Under the pieces are notes generated by a model. That model made no database searches. It worked only from the letters and a program-made list of their open reading frames with translations, and had not been told where the DNA came from. A DNA stretch of 64,000 nt from Pseudomonas brassicacearum (GTDB taxonomy: Bacteria > Pseudomonadota > Gammaproteobacteria > Pseudomonadales > Pseudomonadaceae), in NCBI RefSeq assembly GCF_003732225.1, contig NZ_MOBJ01000014.1:124001-188000 (forward strand), written 5' to 3'. Below are positions 42,967-50,833 of the stretch, one piece after another; position 1 is the first letter of the stretch; every line of letters begins with the position of its first letter. A program made the position numbers and the translations under genes.

Positions 42967-44208
42967 ATGGCTTTGATCGTACAGAAATTTGGAGGCACCT
43001 CAGTCGGCACTGTCGAGAGAATCGAGCAGGTCGCCGACAAGGTTAAGAAATTCCGCGATGCCGGCGATGACCTGGTGGTTGTGCTGTCTGCAATGAGCGG
43101 CGAGACCAACCGTCTGATCGATCTGGCCAAGCAAATCAGTGGCGACGATCAACCGGTTCCGCGTGAGCTGGATGTCATCGTCTCCACCGGTGAGCAGGTG
43201 ACGATTGCACTGCTGGCCATGGCGCTGATCAAGCGCGGCGTACCGGCGGTGTCGTACACCGGTAACCAGGTACGGATTCTGACGGACAGCGCGCACAATA
43301 AAGCGCGTATCTTGCAGATTGACGACCAGAAGATTCGCGGTGACCTGAAGGCTGGTCGCGTGGTTGTCGTTGCCGGTTTCCAGGGCGTCGACGAGCACGG
43401 CAACATCACCACCCTCGGTCGTGGCGGTTCCGACACCACCGGCGTGGCGCTGGCAGCGGCCCTGAAGGCTGATGAATGCCAGATCTACACCGATGTCGAC
43501 GGCGTCTACACCACCGACCCCCGCGTGGTGTCCGTGGCTCAGCGCCTGGACAAGATCACGTTTGAAGAGATGCTGGAAATGGCCAGCCTCGGTTCCAAGG
43601 TGTTGCAGATCCGCGCGGTCGAGTTCGCCGGTAAGTACAACGTTCCGCTGCGCGTACTGCACAGCTTCAAGGAGGGTCCGGGCACCCTCATTACTATTGA
43701 TGAAGAGGAATCCATGGAACAGCCGATCATTTCCGGCATCGCTTTCAACCGCGATGAAGCCAAGCTGACCATCCGTGGCGTGCCAGACACCCCGGGCGTG
43801 GCCTTCAAGATTCTCGGCCCGATCAGCGCCGCGAACATCGAAGTCGACATGATCGTGCAGAACGTTGCGCACGATAACACCACCGACTTCACCTTCACTG
43901 TGCACCGCAATGACTACCAGGCGGCCCAGGCCGTGCTGGAAAACACCGCTCGCGAGATCGGTGCCCGTGAAGTCGTTGGCGACACCAAGATCGCCAAGGT
44001 GTCGATCGTCGGCGTCGGCATGCGTTCTCACGCAGGCGTTGCCAGTCGCATGTTCGAGGCCCTGGCTAAAGAAACCATCAACATCCAGATGATCTCGACT
44101 TCGGAAATCAAGGTTTCCGTAGTGATCGAAGAGAAGTACCTGGAATTGGCTGTGCGCGCGCTGCACACGGCTTTCGAACTGGACGCTCCGGCCCGACAGG
44201 GCGAGTGA
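42967..44208 (+). CDS. lysC: aspartate kinase
   Basis: A 413-residue aspartokinase, the first enzyme of lysine, threonine and methionine synthesis. The kinase domain starts ALIVQKFGGTSVGTVERIEQ; two ACT domains at the C terminus (about residues 265-340 and 345-410: VSIVGVGMRSHAGVASRMFE) bind feedback inhibitors. ATG 42967 fits family N termini. An internal in-frame ATG at 43714 (residue 250, MEQPIISGIAFNRDEAKLTI), with GAAGAGGAA upstream, could make the regulatory beta subunit separately, as in other alpha2-beta2 aspartokinases. Confidence 0.95.
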   Translation: MALIVQKFGGTSVGTVERIEQVADKVKKFRDAGDDLVVVLSAMSGETNRLIDLAKQISGDDQPVPRELDVIVSTGEQVTIALLAMALIKRGVPAVSYTGNQVRILTDSAHNKARILQIDDQKIRGDLKAGRVVVVAGFQGVDEHGNITTLGRGGSDTTGVALAAALKADECQIYTDVDGVYTTDPRVVSVAQRLDKITFEEMLEMASLGSKVLQIRAVEFAGKYNVPLRVLHSFKEGPGTLITIDEEESMEQPIISGIAFNRDEAKLTIRGVPDTPGVAFKILGPISAANIEVDMIVQNVAHDNTTDFTFTVHRNDYQAAQAVLENTAREIGAREVVGDTKIAKVSIVGVGMRSHAGVASRMFEALAKETINIQMISTSEIKVSVVIEEKYLELAVRALHTAFELDAPARQGE

Positions 44209-44220
44209 TGCGTTGCCCGA

Positions 44221-44247
44221 AGGGCGCGGTCTGACCGCGCCCTTTGT
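44221..44247 (+). terminator. terminator after lysC
   Basis: AGGGCGCGGT and ACCGCGCCCT form a 10-bp stem with a 3-base loop, followed by T-rich sequence. Confidence 0.8.
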
Positions 44248-44394
44248 TTTCTTGAGTGGTGCGATAGAAGTCTGTTCTTTTGTTCGTGCTGGTCAATACT
44301 TAGGCGTGTAGGGCTGCGATCGTTCTGGTTGTAGGTCGAGCGCCTTTTTTTTGCAGACTGTTGTCCCTGAAATGAAATGCGTGAGGAGAAAGGT

Positions 44395-44583
44395 ATGCTG
44401 ATTCTGACTCGTCGGTGCGCAGAAAGCCTGATTATTGGTGATGGCGAAATCACCGTGACCGTGCTCGGCGTCAAAGGAAATCAAGTGCGTATTGGCGTTA
44501 ACGCGCCTAAAGAGGTGGCTGTTCACCGTGAGGAAATCTACCTGCGGATCAAGAAAGAGAAGGACGACGAACCAAGCCATTAA
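44395..44583 (+). CDS. csrA: carbon storage regulator CsrA/RsmA
   Basis: A 62-residue RNA-binding regulator that binds GGA motifs near ribosome sites. MLILTRRCAESLIIGDGEIT is the family start, and VKGNQVRIGVNAPKEVAVHR carries the RNA-contact region. ATG 44395 with GGAGAAAGG upstream is chosen over an in-frame ATG at 44377. In Pseudomonas this is RsmA, which is titrated by RsmX/Y/Z RNAs and controls motility, biofilm and secondary metabolism. The lysC-alaS-csrA order is typical of gamma-proteobacteria. Confidence 0.95.
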   Translation: MLILTRRCAESLIIGDGEITVTVLGVKGNQVRIGVNAPKEVAVHREEIYLRIKKEKDDEPSH

Positions 44584-44602
44584 TTTTTATCGTTTTTTAT
44601 GT

Positions 44603-44631
44603 TTGCAAACGGGGAAAAGGTTGGTTAAGAT
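44603..44631 (+). promoter_or_regulatory. promoter of tRNA-Ser
   Basis: TTGCAA and TAAGAT, 17 bases apart, end 14 bases before the tRNA. Confidence 0.6.
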
Positions 44632-44645
44632 ACGCCCCGTGTTGC

Positions 44646-44736
44646 GGAGAGCTGGCCGAGTGGCCGAAGGCGCTCCCCTGCTAAGGGAGTACACCTCAAA
44701 AGGGTGTCGGGGGTTCGAATCCCCCGTTCTCCGCCA
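44646..44736 (+). tRNA. tRNA-Ser (GCT)
   Basis: A 91-nt tRNA with a long variable arm, as expected for serine. The acceptor GGAGAGC pairs with GTTCTCC, followed by G and an encoded CCA. The anticodon loop CTGCTAA gives GCT, reading AGC and AGU. Confidence 0.95.
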
Positions 44737-44802
44737 TTATTTGTTTAGTACGTTGTAATCTGGCTTCTTCGGTAAGTTGTTGAAATTACTAGAAAAAAGC
44801 GC

Positions 44803-44830
44803 TTTACAAAAAGATTCAACGGCCTATAAT
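44803..44830 (+). promoter_or_regulatory. promoter of the tRNA-Arg pair
   Basis: TTTACA and TATAAT, 16 bases apart, end 14 bases before the first tRNA-Arg. Confidence 0.7.
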
Positions 44831-44844
44831 GCGCGGCAACAAAT

Positions 44845-44921
44845 GCACTCGTAGCTCAGCTGGATAGAGTACTCGGCTACGAACCGAGCGGTCACAGGTT
44901 CGAATCCTGTCGAGTGCACCA
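44845..44921 (+). tRNA. tRNA-Arg (ACG), copy 1
   Basis: A 77-nt cloverleaf with anticodon loop CTACGAA (ACG, read as ICG), acceptor GCACTCG pairing with CGAGTGC, and an encoded CCA. It is identical to the second copy 72 bp downstream. Confidence 0.95.
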
Positions 44922-44993
44922 TTTAAGGGTTGTTTGCAGTAATGCAGGTAACCTGGCTTCAACCAGTTGTGATCTGGTCTAAAAACACAAATT

Positions 44994-45070
44994 GCACTCG
45001 TAGCTCAGCTGGATAGAGTACTCGGCTACGAACCGAGCGGTCACAGGTTCGAATCCTGTCGAGTGCACCA
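44994..45070 (+). tRNA. tRNA-Arg (ACG), copy 2
   Basis: An exact second copy of the preceding tRNA, probably on the same transcript since no separate promoter is seen in the 72-bp spacer. A terminator follows at 45077. Confidence 0.95.
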
Positions 45071-45076
45071 AACACC

Positions 45077-45105
45077 AAAAAGCCTGCGTCTAACGCGGGC
45101 TTTTT
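45077..45105. terminator. bidirectional terminator after tRNA-Arg
   Basis: AAAAAGCCTGCG...CGCGGGCTTTTT folds into a stem with A and T runs on the two sides, ending the tRNA transcript and overlapping the end of the DUF4124 gene on the other strand. Confidence 0.8.
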
Positions 45106-45602
45106 GCTGTCTGGGATTTGCCTTTTACACATCCCTTCTCATCGAACACGATTTGCGCGCTACGACCTTTCTTGCTGTCGTAGCGATAATTCGTTGTCGC
45201 GTTCCGAATGCTGATCTTGTCTGGTTTGCCGAGTGCGCTTTCAACGTCCTGCTGGCTCATGCCTGGAATGATCCGCTGATTGATGATTGCTTCGCGACGC
45301 TCCTTGGCACTGAGTATGTTTCCGCATTTGTCATTGATTTGGCCGACAACGGTCGGATCTCTCTGTGTGCTTTTAATGCCTGATGTTTCCTGGTGATTGG
45401 CGCCGGGGAGCATTGCCTCGAATTTGAAAAGGCTTGGGTTGTAAATGTTCTGCCGTGACAGCGCCTCTCCGGGAGGGCAGCTCAGCGTCGTGTAGGTGAT
45501 GCGGCCCTTGGCGTCTTCGCATCGATGTACGGTCGTTGCAGTGGCTTGTAGGGGTAGGTAGAGCAGGGTGATCAACAGGGTTGCGAGTTTATTCCTGGGC
45601 AT
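45090..45602 (-). CDS. DUF4124 domain protein, periplasmic
   Basis: A 170-residue protein with a signal peptide (LATLLITLLYLPLQATAT) and a DUF4124-type N-terminal mature part (TVHRCEDAKGRITYTTLSCP) containing two Cys that probably form a disulphide. The C-terminal half has CGNILSAKERREAIINQRII and PGMSQQDVESALGKPDKI, a SmpA/BamE-like pattern. ATG 45602 (MPRNKLAT) is chosen over an upstream in-frame Met. Function unknown. Confidence 0.75.
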   Translation of the reverse strand: MPRNKLATLLITLLYLPLQATATTVHRCEDAKGRITYTTLSCPPGEALSRQNIYNPSLFKFEAMLPGANHQETSGIKSTQRDPTVVGQINDKCGNILSAKERREAIINQRIIPGMSQQDVESALGKPDKISIRNATTNYRYDSKKGRSAQIVFDEKGCVKGKSQTAKSPR

Positions 45603-45922
45603 TGGGCGTCCTCCATGACGGTCGCGATCAAGGATAGTCACTGCATTTTTCAGCGGTGGTGTGTTTTCTTTTCAGGATGATTCGTCGCAGGTTCACGGAT
45701 GTGGACAGTGCTCAGGTTTGTCTCGCAAGCGCTTGTTTCAGGCAGGATTTTTTAACGTTTAAAACCCTCAAGCGGTGTATGATTGCGCCCGTCAGCCCCG
45801 CCGGGGCTTGTGGAATACCTCCATGGACTTACCCAGTAGTTACTCAGTATCCCGTTTTACCAATCATGAATTGACTGATTGATCCTTCCGGCGTGCCCCG
45901 CTGCTGGGAGTGGAGTTCGCCT

Positions 45923-47365
45923 ATGACTGAAGTTGAAGTAAAGAAAACGCAAGAAAGCTTGCAAGACCGCCTTGCTCAAGTCGTTGAGCTGCTGCAGCGC
46001 CAGCGGGTAGTCGAAGACCTGACTCATCGCCAGGAAGGTCATCATCACGATCTGGTCGAGAACCTCGTCCACCGGCAAAACCTCGTCGAGCTGCAACGCA
46101 AACTCGATGATCTGCACTCCGCCGACGTTGCTTACATCCTTGAAGCCTTGCCGCTCGCCGAGCGTCTGACTGTCTGGCAGTTGGTCAAGGCCGAACGTGA
46201 CGGCGACATCCTGCTCGAAGTATCCGACTCGGTTCGTGAAACCCTGATCGCCGACATGGATGATCAGGAACTCCTGGCTGCGGCCAAGGAGATGGATGCC
46301 GACGAACTTGCTGACCTGGCCCCCGAGCTGCCGCGAGACGTCGTCCACGAGCTGATGGAAACCCTTGATGGCCAACAGCGTGAGCGCGTTCGCTCCGCGT
46401 TGTCCTATGACGAGGAGCAGGTCGGTGCATTGATGGACTTCGAGATGGTGACGATCCGCGAGGATGTCAGTCTGGAAGTGGTTCTGCGTTACTTGCGTCG
46501 CCTCAAAGAGCTGCCAGGTCATACCGACAAATTGTTCGTGGTTGACTACGACGGTGTGCTCAAAGGTGTGCTGCCAATCAAGCGACTGTTGGTCAACGAT
46601 CCAGACAAGCAAGTCTCGGAAGTCATGGCCAGCGACCCGGTGAGTTTTCACCCGGATGAAGACGCCTACGATGCTGCACAGGCTTTTGAGCGTTATGACT
46701 TGATTTCGGCCCCGGTGGTCGACAAGAACGACAAGCTCATTGGTCGTTTGACCATCGATGAAATGGTCGACCTGATTCGTGAAGAGAGCGAAAACGAAGT
46801 TCTCAACATGGCGGGTCTGCGTGAAGAGGAAGATATTTTCGCGTCAGTCTGGAAGTCCCTGCGCAACCGCTGGGCCTGGCTGGCGATCAACCTGATTACC
46901 GCGTTTGTTGCATCGCGGGTGATCGGGCTGTTTGAGGGTTCTATCGAGAAGCTGGTGGCCCTGGCAGCGTTGATGCCGATCGTTGCCGGTATTGGCGGTA
47001 ACTCCGGCAACCAGACGATCACCATGATCGTTCGTGCCATGGCGCTCGATCAGGTCAGTACTGGTAACACCTCGCGCCTCATGCGCAAGGAGCTGGCGGT
47101 TGGTTTGATCAATGGCCTGGTCTGGGGCGGGGTAATCGGCGTGGTGGCCTACCTGCTGTACGGCAGTTGGTCGCTGGGCGTGGTGATGACTGCTGCCATG
47201 ACCTTGAATCTGTTGCTGGCAGCGTTGATGGGGGTCTTGATTCCGATGACCCTGGCGCGCTTTGGACGCGACCCTGCAATGGGGGCGAGCGTCATGATCA
47301 CGGCCATGACCGACAGCGGCGGCTTCTTCATCTTCCTGGGGCTGGCGACAATCTTCCTGCTCTGA
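45923..47365 (+). CDS. mgtE: magnesium transporter MgtE
   Basis: A 480-residue MgtE channel. The N-terminal helical domain (ADVAYILEALPLAERLTVWQ) is followed by two CBS domains that sense Mg2+ (about residues 140-265: DEDAYDAAQAFERYDLISAP), then five membrane helices with PIVAGIGGNSGNQTITMIVR and the pore-helix motif AMTDSGGFFIFLGLATIFLL. GGGAGTGGAG precedes ATG 45923; an upstream GTG is in frame but lacks family support. No Mg2+ riboswitch is visible upstream. Confidence 0.94.
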   Translation: MTEVEVKKTQESLQDRLAQVVELLQRQRVVEDLTHRQEGHHHDLVENLVHRQNLVELQRKLDDLHSADVAYILEALPLAERLTVWQLVKAERDGDILLEVSDSVRETLIADMDDQELLAAAKEMDADELADLAPELPRDVVHELMETLDGQQRERVRSALSYDEEQVGALMDFEMVTIREDVSLEVVLRYLRRLKELPGHTDKLFVVDYDGVLKGVLPIKRLLVNDPDKQVSEVMASDPVSFHPDEDAYDAAQAFERYDLISAPVVDKNDKLIGRLTIDEMVDLIREESENEVLNMAGLREEEDIFASVWKSLRNRWAWLAINLITAFVASRVIGLFEGSIEKLVALAALMPIVAGIGGNSGNQTITMIVRAMALDQVSTGNTSRLMRKELAVGLINGLVWGGVIGVVAYLLYGSWSLGVVMTAAMTLNLLLAALMGVLIPMTLARFGRDPAMGASVMITAMTDSGGFFIFLGLATIFLL

Positions 47366-47492
47366 GTTTCTATTGCGCGGTTCTGCTCAAACCAGCAGGC
47401 CGCGCACCTTCATTTTTCAATCTATTAGCGTAATCTCGATGGCAGCTGGACGTGCTGTCGAGAAAGTGATTGCCTGAATTTCAGGTAAAAAA

Positions 47493-47513
47493 AAGCCAGC
47501 ACATGGCTGGCTT
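47493..47513 (-). terminator. terminator of amrZ
   Basis: AAGCCAGC and GCTGGCTT pair around 5 bases; on the minus strand the stem is followed by a T run (the A run at 47487-47494). It ends amrZ and may also face mgtE. Confidence 0.75.
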
Positions 47514-47530
47514 GAACTTTCGGGATGTAA

Positions 47531-47857
47531 TCAGGAAGCGTCTGCGGCCATTTCGGCGTCATGGGCAATCAGCGAAACCAGTGCATTTTGCTGGCGGTGG
47601 GAGAGTTGGCGGAAGCGTTGAAGCAGTTCGCGTTCGTGCAGTGACAGTTCGGGGCTGTCCAGGCGCATGCTCAATTCTTCGCCCAGCGCGCCTTCCTGAA
47701 TAAGACTCTGCTCCAGGCGCGCGATGATCTCGGAATTCATGCTGCGATGATGATTGCGAGCCACCTCGGCAATGCGTTCACGCATCCCGTCTGGCAGACG
47801 TACGACGAACTTGTCAGCCGTACGGCTGGAATAAATTGCCTGTTTCAATGGGCGCAT
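47531..47857 (-). CDS. amrZ: ribbon-helix-helix regulator AmrZ (AlgZ)
   Basis: A 108-residue Arc/MetJ-type regulator nearly matching P. aeruginosa AmrZ: KFVVRLPDGMRERIAEVARN is the DNA-binding ribbon and first helix, HRSMNSEIIARLEQSL is the second helix, and ERELLQRFRQLSHRQQNALV is the tetramer-forming C terminus. In pseudomonads it represses flagellar genes, activates alginate and cyclic-di-GMP genes, and represses itself. No good ribosome site precedes the ATG; a perfect TAACCGGTTA palindrome (47863-47872) lies 6 bases upstream. Confidence 0.93.
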   Translation of the reverse strand: MRPLKQAIYSSRTADKFVVRLPDGMRERIAEVARNHHRSMNSEIIARLEQSLIQEGALGEELSMRLDSPELSLHERELLQRFRQLSHRQQNALVSLIAHDAEMAADAS

Positions 47858-48227
47858 ATATTTAACCGGTTAGTTCAGGGGAGCGGTTCTCGGAATTGGC
47901 CGCAGGATGTCATGTAGGACAAGCTTCGTGACCAAATGTTCAACCTGAATTGATAAGAGGCCCGCATCATGCCTCAAAGTTGCCAGATCATTGGCGTCAA
48001 TTCTGTGACAAATATTGAACTGGAAGCAGGCGTTATGCCAGCACCAATTATCAGAAATGCGGACTGGTTTGAAAACAGTTACCGGGCCCGTACATCTGAC
48101 CGCGTCCTCTTTGCCGTCAGGTGGGTGCTTGAGCGCCCCTGAACGTGCATGCTATGCGGATACGATCTTCGTTCCTTACCTGATACAGAATAGTGGCAAA
48201 TGGCCGATTTACTAGGGCGAACATGTA
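47858..48227. other. 370-bp gap upstream of amrZ and phnN
   Basis: Divergent upstream region of amrZ and phnN. Apart from the TAACCGGTTA palindrome next to amrZ I see no gene, repeat or clear promoter. A short plus-strand frame (48015-48215) has no family features. Confidence 0.5.
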
Positions 48228-48839
48228 ATGCGAGATGATATCGGGACGCGCGGCAGACTTATTTACGTGATGGGGCCGTCCGGCTCCGGCAAGGACAGCC
48301 TGATCGATGCCGCCCGCGATTCTCTGCTTCACCTCAATTGCATTGTGGCGCGCAGGGTGATTACCCGGTCGGCCGAGTCGGTCGGCGAAGACGCTTTGGG
48401 TGTTTCTACGGCGCAATTTGCTCAGATGAGGCGCGAGGGCGGTTTTGCGCTGTGCTGGCATGCCAATGGGCTCGATTACGGCATTCCCGCAGAGATCGAC
48501 CAGTGGTTGAGTGAAGGCCGCCATGTACTGATCAACGGCTCAAGAGGTCATCTCCCTGCAGCTATGGCGCGTTATCCGACGCTGTTGCCTATATTGCTGA
48601 CGGTCAAAACCGATGCCCTGCGCAAACGTCTTCAGCGGCGAGGGCGCGAGAGCGCTGAGGAAATCGAAGCCCGACTTGAGCGCAATGCACAGTTTTCAAC
48701 GGATGCTGCCCAGGATCGCGCAGAGGGGATTTTTCAGCTGGATAATTCTGGCGAGCTTTCCACTGCGGTCGATAACTTGCTGACTCTACTGACGCGGGAG
48801 GGTGTCAGCGCAAAAAACGGATCGAATCCGAATCTGTGA
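48228..48839 (+). CDS. phnN: ribose 1,5-bisphosphate phosphokinase PhnN
   Basis: A 203-residue guanylate-kinase-fold enzyme that phosphorylates ribose 1,5-bisphosphate to PRPP, part of phosphonate breakdown by C-P lyase. The P-loop is VMGPSGSGKDSLID. The family segments are RRVITRSAESVGEDALGVST, FALCWHANGLDYGIPAEIDQ and VLINGSRGHLPAAMARYPTL. No other phn gene is in the window, so it is detached from a C-P lyase operon here. The start is not strongly supported by a ribosome site. Confidence 0.87.
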   Translation: MRDDIGTRGRLIYVMGPSGSGKDSLIDAARDSLLHLNCIVARRVITRSAESVGEDALGVSTAQFAQMRREGGFALCWHANGLDYGIPAEIDQWLSEGRHVLINGSRGHLPAAMARYPTLLPILLTVKTDALRKRLQRRGRESAEEIEARLERNAQFSTDAAQDRAEGIFQLDNSGELSTAVDNLLTLLTREGVSAKNGSNPNL

Positions 48840-48953
48840 TCGAAGCCGGCGCTTGCCTACACTTAATAAGCCTACAGACGACATGACAAAACCGGGCTTG
48901 CCCGTTAACATGCACGCCGTCCATCGCGCCGCATGTCCTTGCGGCCGGCCTGT

Positions 48954-49030
48954 GTCTCAGTAGCTCAATTGGATAGAGCATCCCCCTCCTAAGGGGAAGG
49001 TTGGCAGTTCGAACCTGCCCTGGGACACCA
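48954..49030 (+). tRNA. tRNA-Arg (CCT)
   Basis: A 77-nt cloverleaf; anticodon loop CTCCTAA gives CCT (AGG codons). Acceptor GTCTCAG pairs with CTGGGAC, with ACCA encoded. This tRNA is a known integration target in gamma-proteobacteria, but no integrase follows. Confidence 0.95.
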
Positions 49031-49105
49031 ATATAAATCGGGCCTCTTCAACCACTTTCCTGGCAGATCATTTTCTCCGTGGCAGCAGGGTGGCAGCAGA
49101 AGGTC

Positions 49106-49146
49106 AAAAAAGCCCCGCCGGGCGATAACCGGGCGGGGCTTTTTTA
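49106..49146 (+). terminator. terminator after tRNA-Arg (CCT)
   Basis: AGCCCCGCC...GGCGGGGCT is flanked by A and T runs, 76 bp after the tRNA. Between them are two near repeats of GTGGCAGCAG. The rest of the gap to 49405 shows nothing I can call. Confidence 0.8.
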
Positions 49147-49405
49147 TTCTATTTAAGGGGCTGACAGATACAGCTCGCCATCATCATCCTGGGCGTTTGC
49201 GCCAAGTCGACTCGCGACTGGCTGATACGTATCGGTTACGTTGCCTGATACAGGTCGAATCCAGACTGTTACCTTCCCGGGCGTGTTGTCACTTCTGCAA
49301 CGTTCTACAGGCCAATAAAGTAGTGCCATCAGTGTGTTTGCAGGGGCGCGAGTGCGTGTGGGCCCTGTTGTCCACTGATCCCCTAATCACGGAAGAGGTG
49401 ACACC

Positions 49406-49642
49406 ATGAGTTTCGTAACCGTTGAAAAAAACCAGAGCAGCGCCCCGTCGGAAGCCGACCTGAAAAAAGCCATGGTCGAGTCCGGCGGTACGCCGGGCGT
49501 GGTGACTGGAAACAACGCCAGCCGAACCCTGACTTATACCGGCACGGTCAATCACACGGTGTATGAGAACAAGCTGATCCAGATCGCCAAAGGCAAGCGA
49601 ACCAGCTGGAACTTTGTCTGGGCTGATGTCCTGGTGAGTTGA
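49406..49642 (+). CDS. small conserved Pseudomonas protein
   Basis: A 78-residue soluble protein with a good ribosome site (GAAGAGGTG) before the ATG. It has no signal peptide, membrane segment or domain I know. The middle (TLTYTGTVNHTVYENKLIQI) looks like beta strands, and the end is aromatic (SWNFVWADVLVS). It is alone between the tRNA terminator and the minus-strand gene at 49695. I cannot assign a function. Confidence 0.6.
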   Translation: MSFVTVEKNQSSAPSEADLKKAMVESGGTPGVVTGNNASRTLTYTGTVNHTVYENKLIQIAKGKRTSWNFVWADVLVS

Positions 49643-49694
49643 GGTCACGGCGTAGCCGCCGCATCGGGGGCAATCTTGCGGTTGCCCCTTCTGC

Positions 49695-50498
49695 TCAGGA
49701 ATCGTCACTGCCACCTTGGGCGAAGTAGCCTGTCAGCGACCGACAGATGGACTCGGCCAGATCTTCCTGGGTGGCGATGCCATAGGGTCTATTGCGATCG
49801 AACTGCGCTGACCAACGAATGTGGCCCTGAGCGACATCGATCAGGCGTACCGAGGCCCGGACGCGAGCGGCTTCCACTCGCACGCTGCCCTCCAGGGAGT
49901 AGCTGCCTCGTCCCGCCCGTCCCTGGGGTGGTGCTTTTACGCTACTGCGTGGCACATTCATCAGCACATGGTTCGCACGGGGCAGCATCTGTTCGAACGA
50001 CTCGAACAGCCTGCAGCTCAATTCTTCGTACAAGCCCCGGGTAAAGTCGTCGCCATGGCGGGTGATACAGGTAAACGGCAGGATCTGCAGGACAGGGTGG
50101 CGTGTGACGGTCCTCCTGGGCCTGAGTCGCTCGTACGCCAGCCGATAACAACCGGGCGGCACACTCAGGCGTACCGGATCCTGCTGGCCAAGGGTGGCGT
50201 AATGGCTGGTGAGCTTGCGTCGCAACCGGCCGACCTGCACCCGCACCACCGGATCGTCACTGGTGCAGTAGACCGCCGGGTCGCGACGAAACACCGCGAT
50301 GCCTATGGCATGCTCGGTGAGAGGGATGTCCGAGCATTGGAGGTCGTGCTCGACCAGGAACCGCAGCAGGCTGCCCATCCGGCTCGACTTGGCAAACAAC
50401 GGACTGGTCAGTAGACGCCTCAGCACCTGCTCCACCTCTTCCCGGCCGAGAGGCTCGGGCACAGTCTCCAAACTCGAATTGCCAATGCGCTTGATCAC
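49695..50498 (-). CDS. winged-helix/TolB-like domain protein
   Basis: A 267-residue protein. The first 125 residues match the winged-helix-like module found on 'adenylate cyclase' and CadC/TolB-type proteins (FAKSSRMGSLLRFLVEHDLQ, LTEHAIGIAVFRRDP, DDPVVRVQVGRLRRKLTSHY, DPVRLSVPPGCYRL). The second half resembles a FlgO/TolB N-terminal domain (LQILPFTCITRHGDDFTRGL; YSLEGSVRVEAARVRASVRL). No cyclase catalytic domain and no membrane helix are present. It may be a regulator. A small inverted repeat (AACGGCC/GGCCGTT, 50719-50744) lies in the gap upstream. Confidence 0.6.
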   Translation of the reverse strand: MIKRIGNSSLETVPEPLGREEVEQVLRRLLTSPLFAKSSRMGSLLRFLVEHDLQCSDIPLTEHAIGIAVFRRDPAVYCTSDDPVVRVQVGRLRRKLTSHYATLGQQDPVRLSVPPGCYRLAYERLRPRRTVTRHPVLQILPFTCITRHGDDFTRGLYEELSCRLFESFEQMLPRANHVLMNVPRSSVKAPPQGRAGRGSYSLEGSVRVEAARVRASVRLIDVAQGHIRWSAQFDRNRPYGIATQEDLAESICRSLTGYFAQGGSDDS

Positions 50499-50833
50499 CT
50501 TCGGCCTGCCTCCCTGCAGCTTGCCGGCTGTCGCTAGCCACGTTCAACGGCCGCCCATGGATCGGCTTGAGCGCTGCCAACTCGTAGCTTAGCAGTTGCA
50601 ACAGGGCGGGGAAGAGATTGAAGCGGGTCAGTCATACCCAGGGCTTTTTGAGGTTTTTTTTGAAGGGCATCCAGGTAAACCCACAATTGTTTGCCGACAC
50701 CTATAAGGGAACGCCACAAACGGCCGATAACCCGATGGGCCGTTGTCCTGCGCGACGCCTCAATGGGCAGCGAGTTTGAGCTGGTCCCTGCATTTGTCTT
50801 TGGGTTCACCTTCTTAATTGCCTGGAATCTTCG
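50499..50833. other. 335-bp gap between divergent genes
   Basis: Upstream region of the winged-helix gene (minus) and the receiver-TPR gene (plus). It holds only the small inverted repeat AACGGCC...GGCCGTT at 50719-50744; I see no gene or clear promoter. Confidence 0.5.

Noticed and set aside
45778..45922. Mg2+ riboswitch upstream of mgtE
   Set aside because: A GCCCCGCCGGGGC hairpin and a TATGAT box are present, but no M-box consensus blocks can be found.
48954..49146. Integrated element at tRNA-Arg (CCT)
   Set aside because: The tRNA is a common target, but no integrase, no duplicated tRNA end and no phage gene follow within the next several kilobases.
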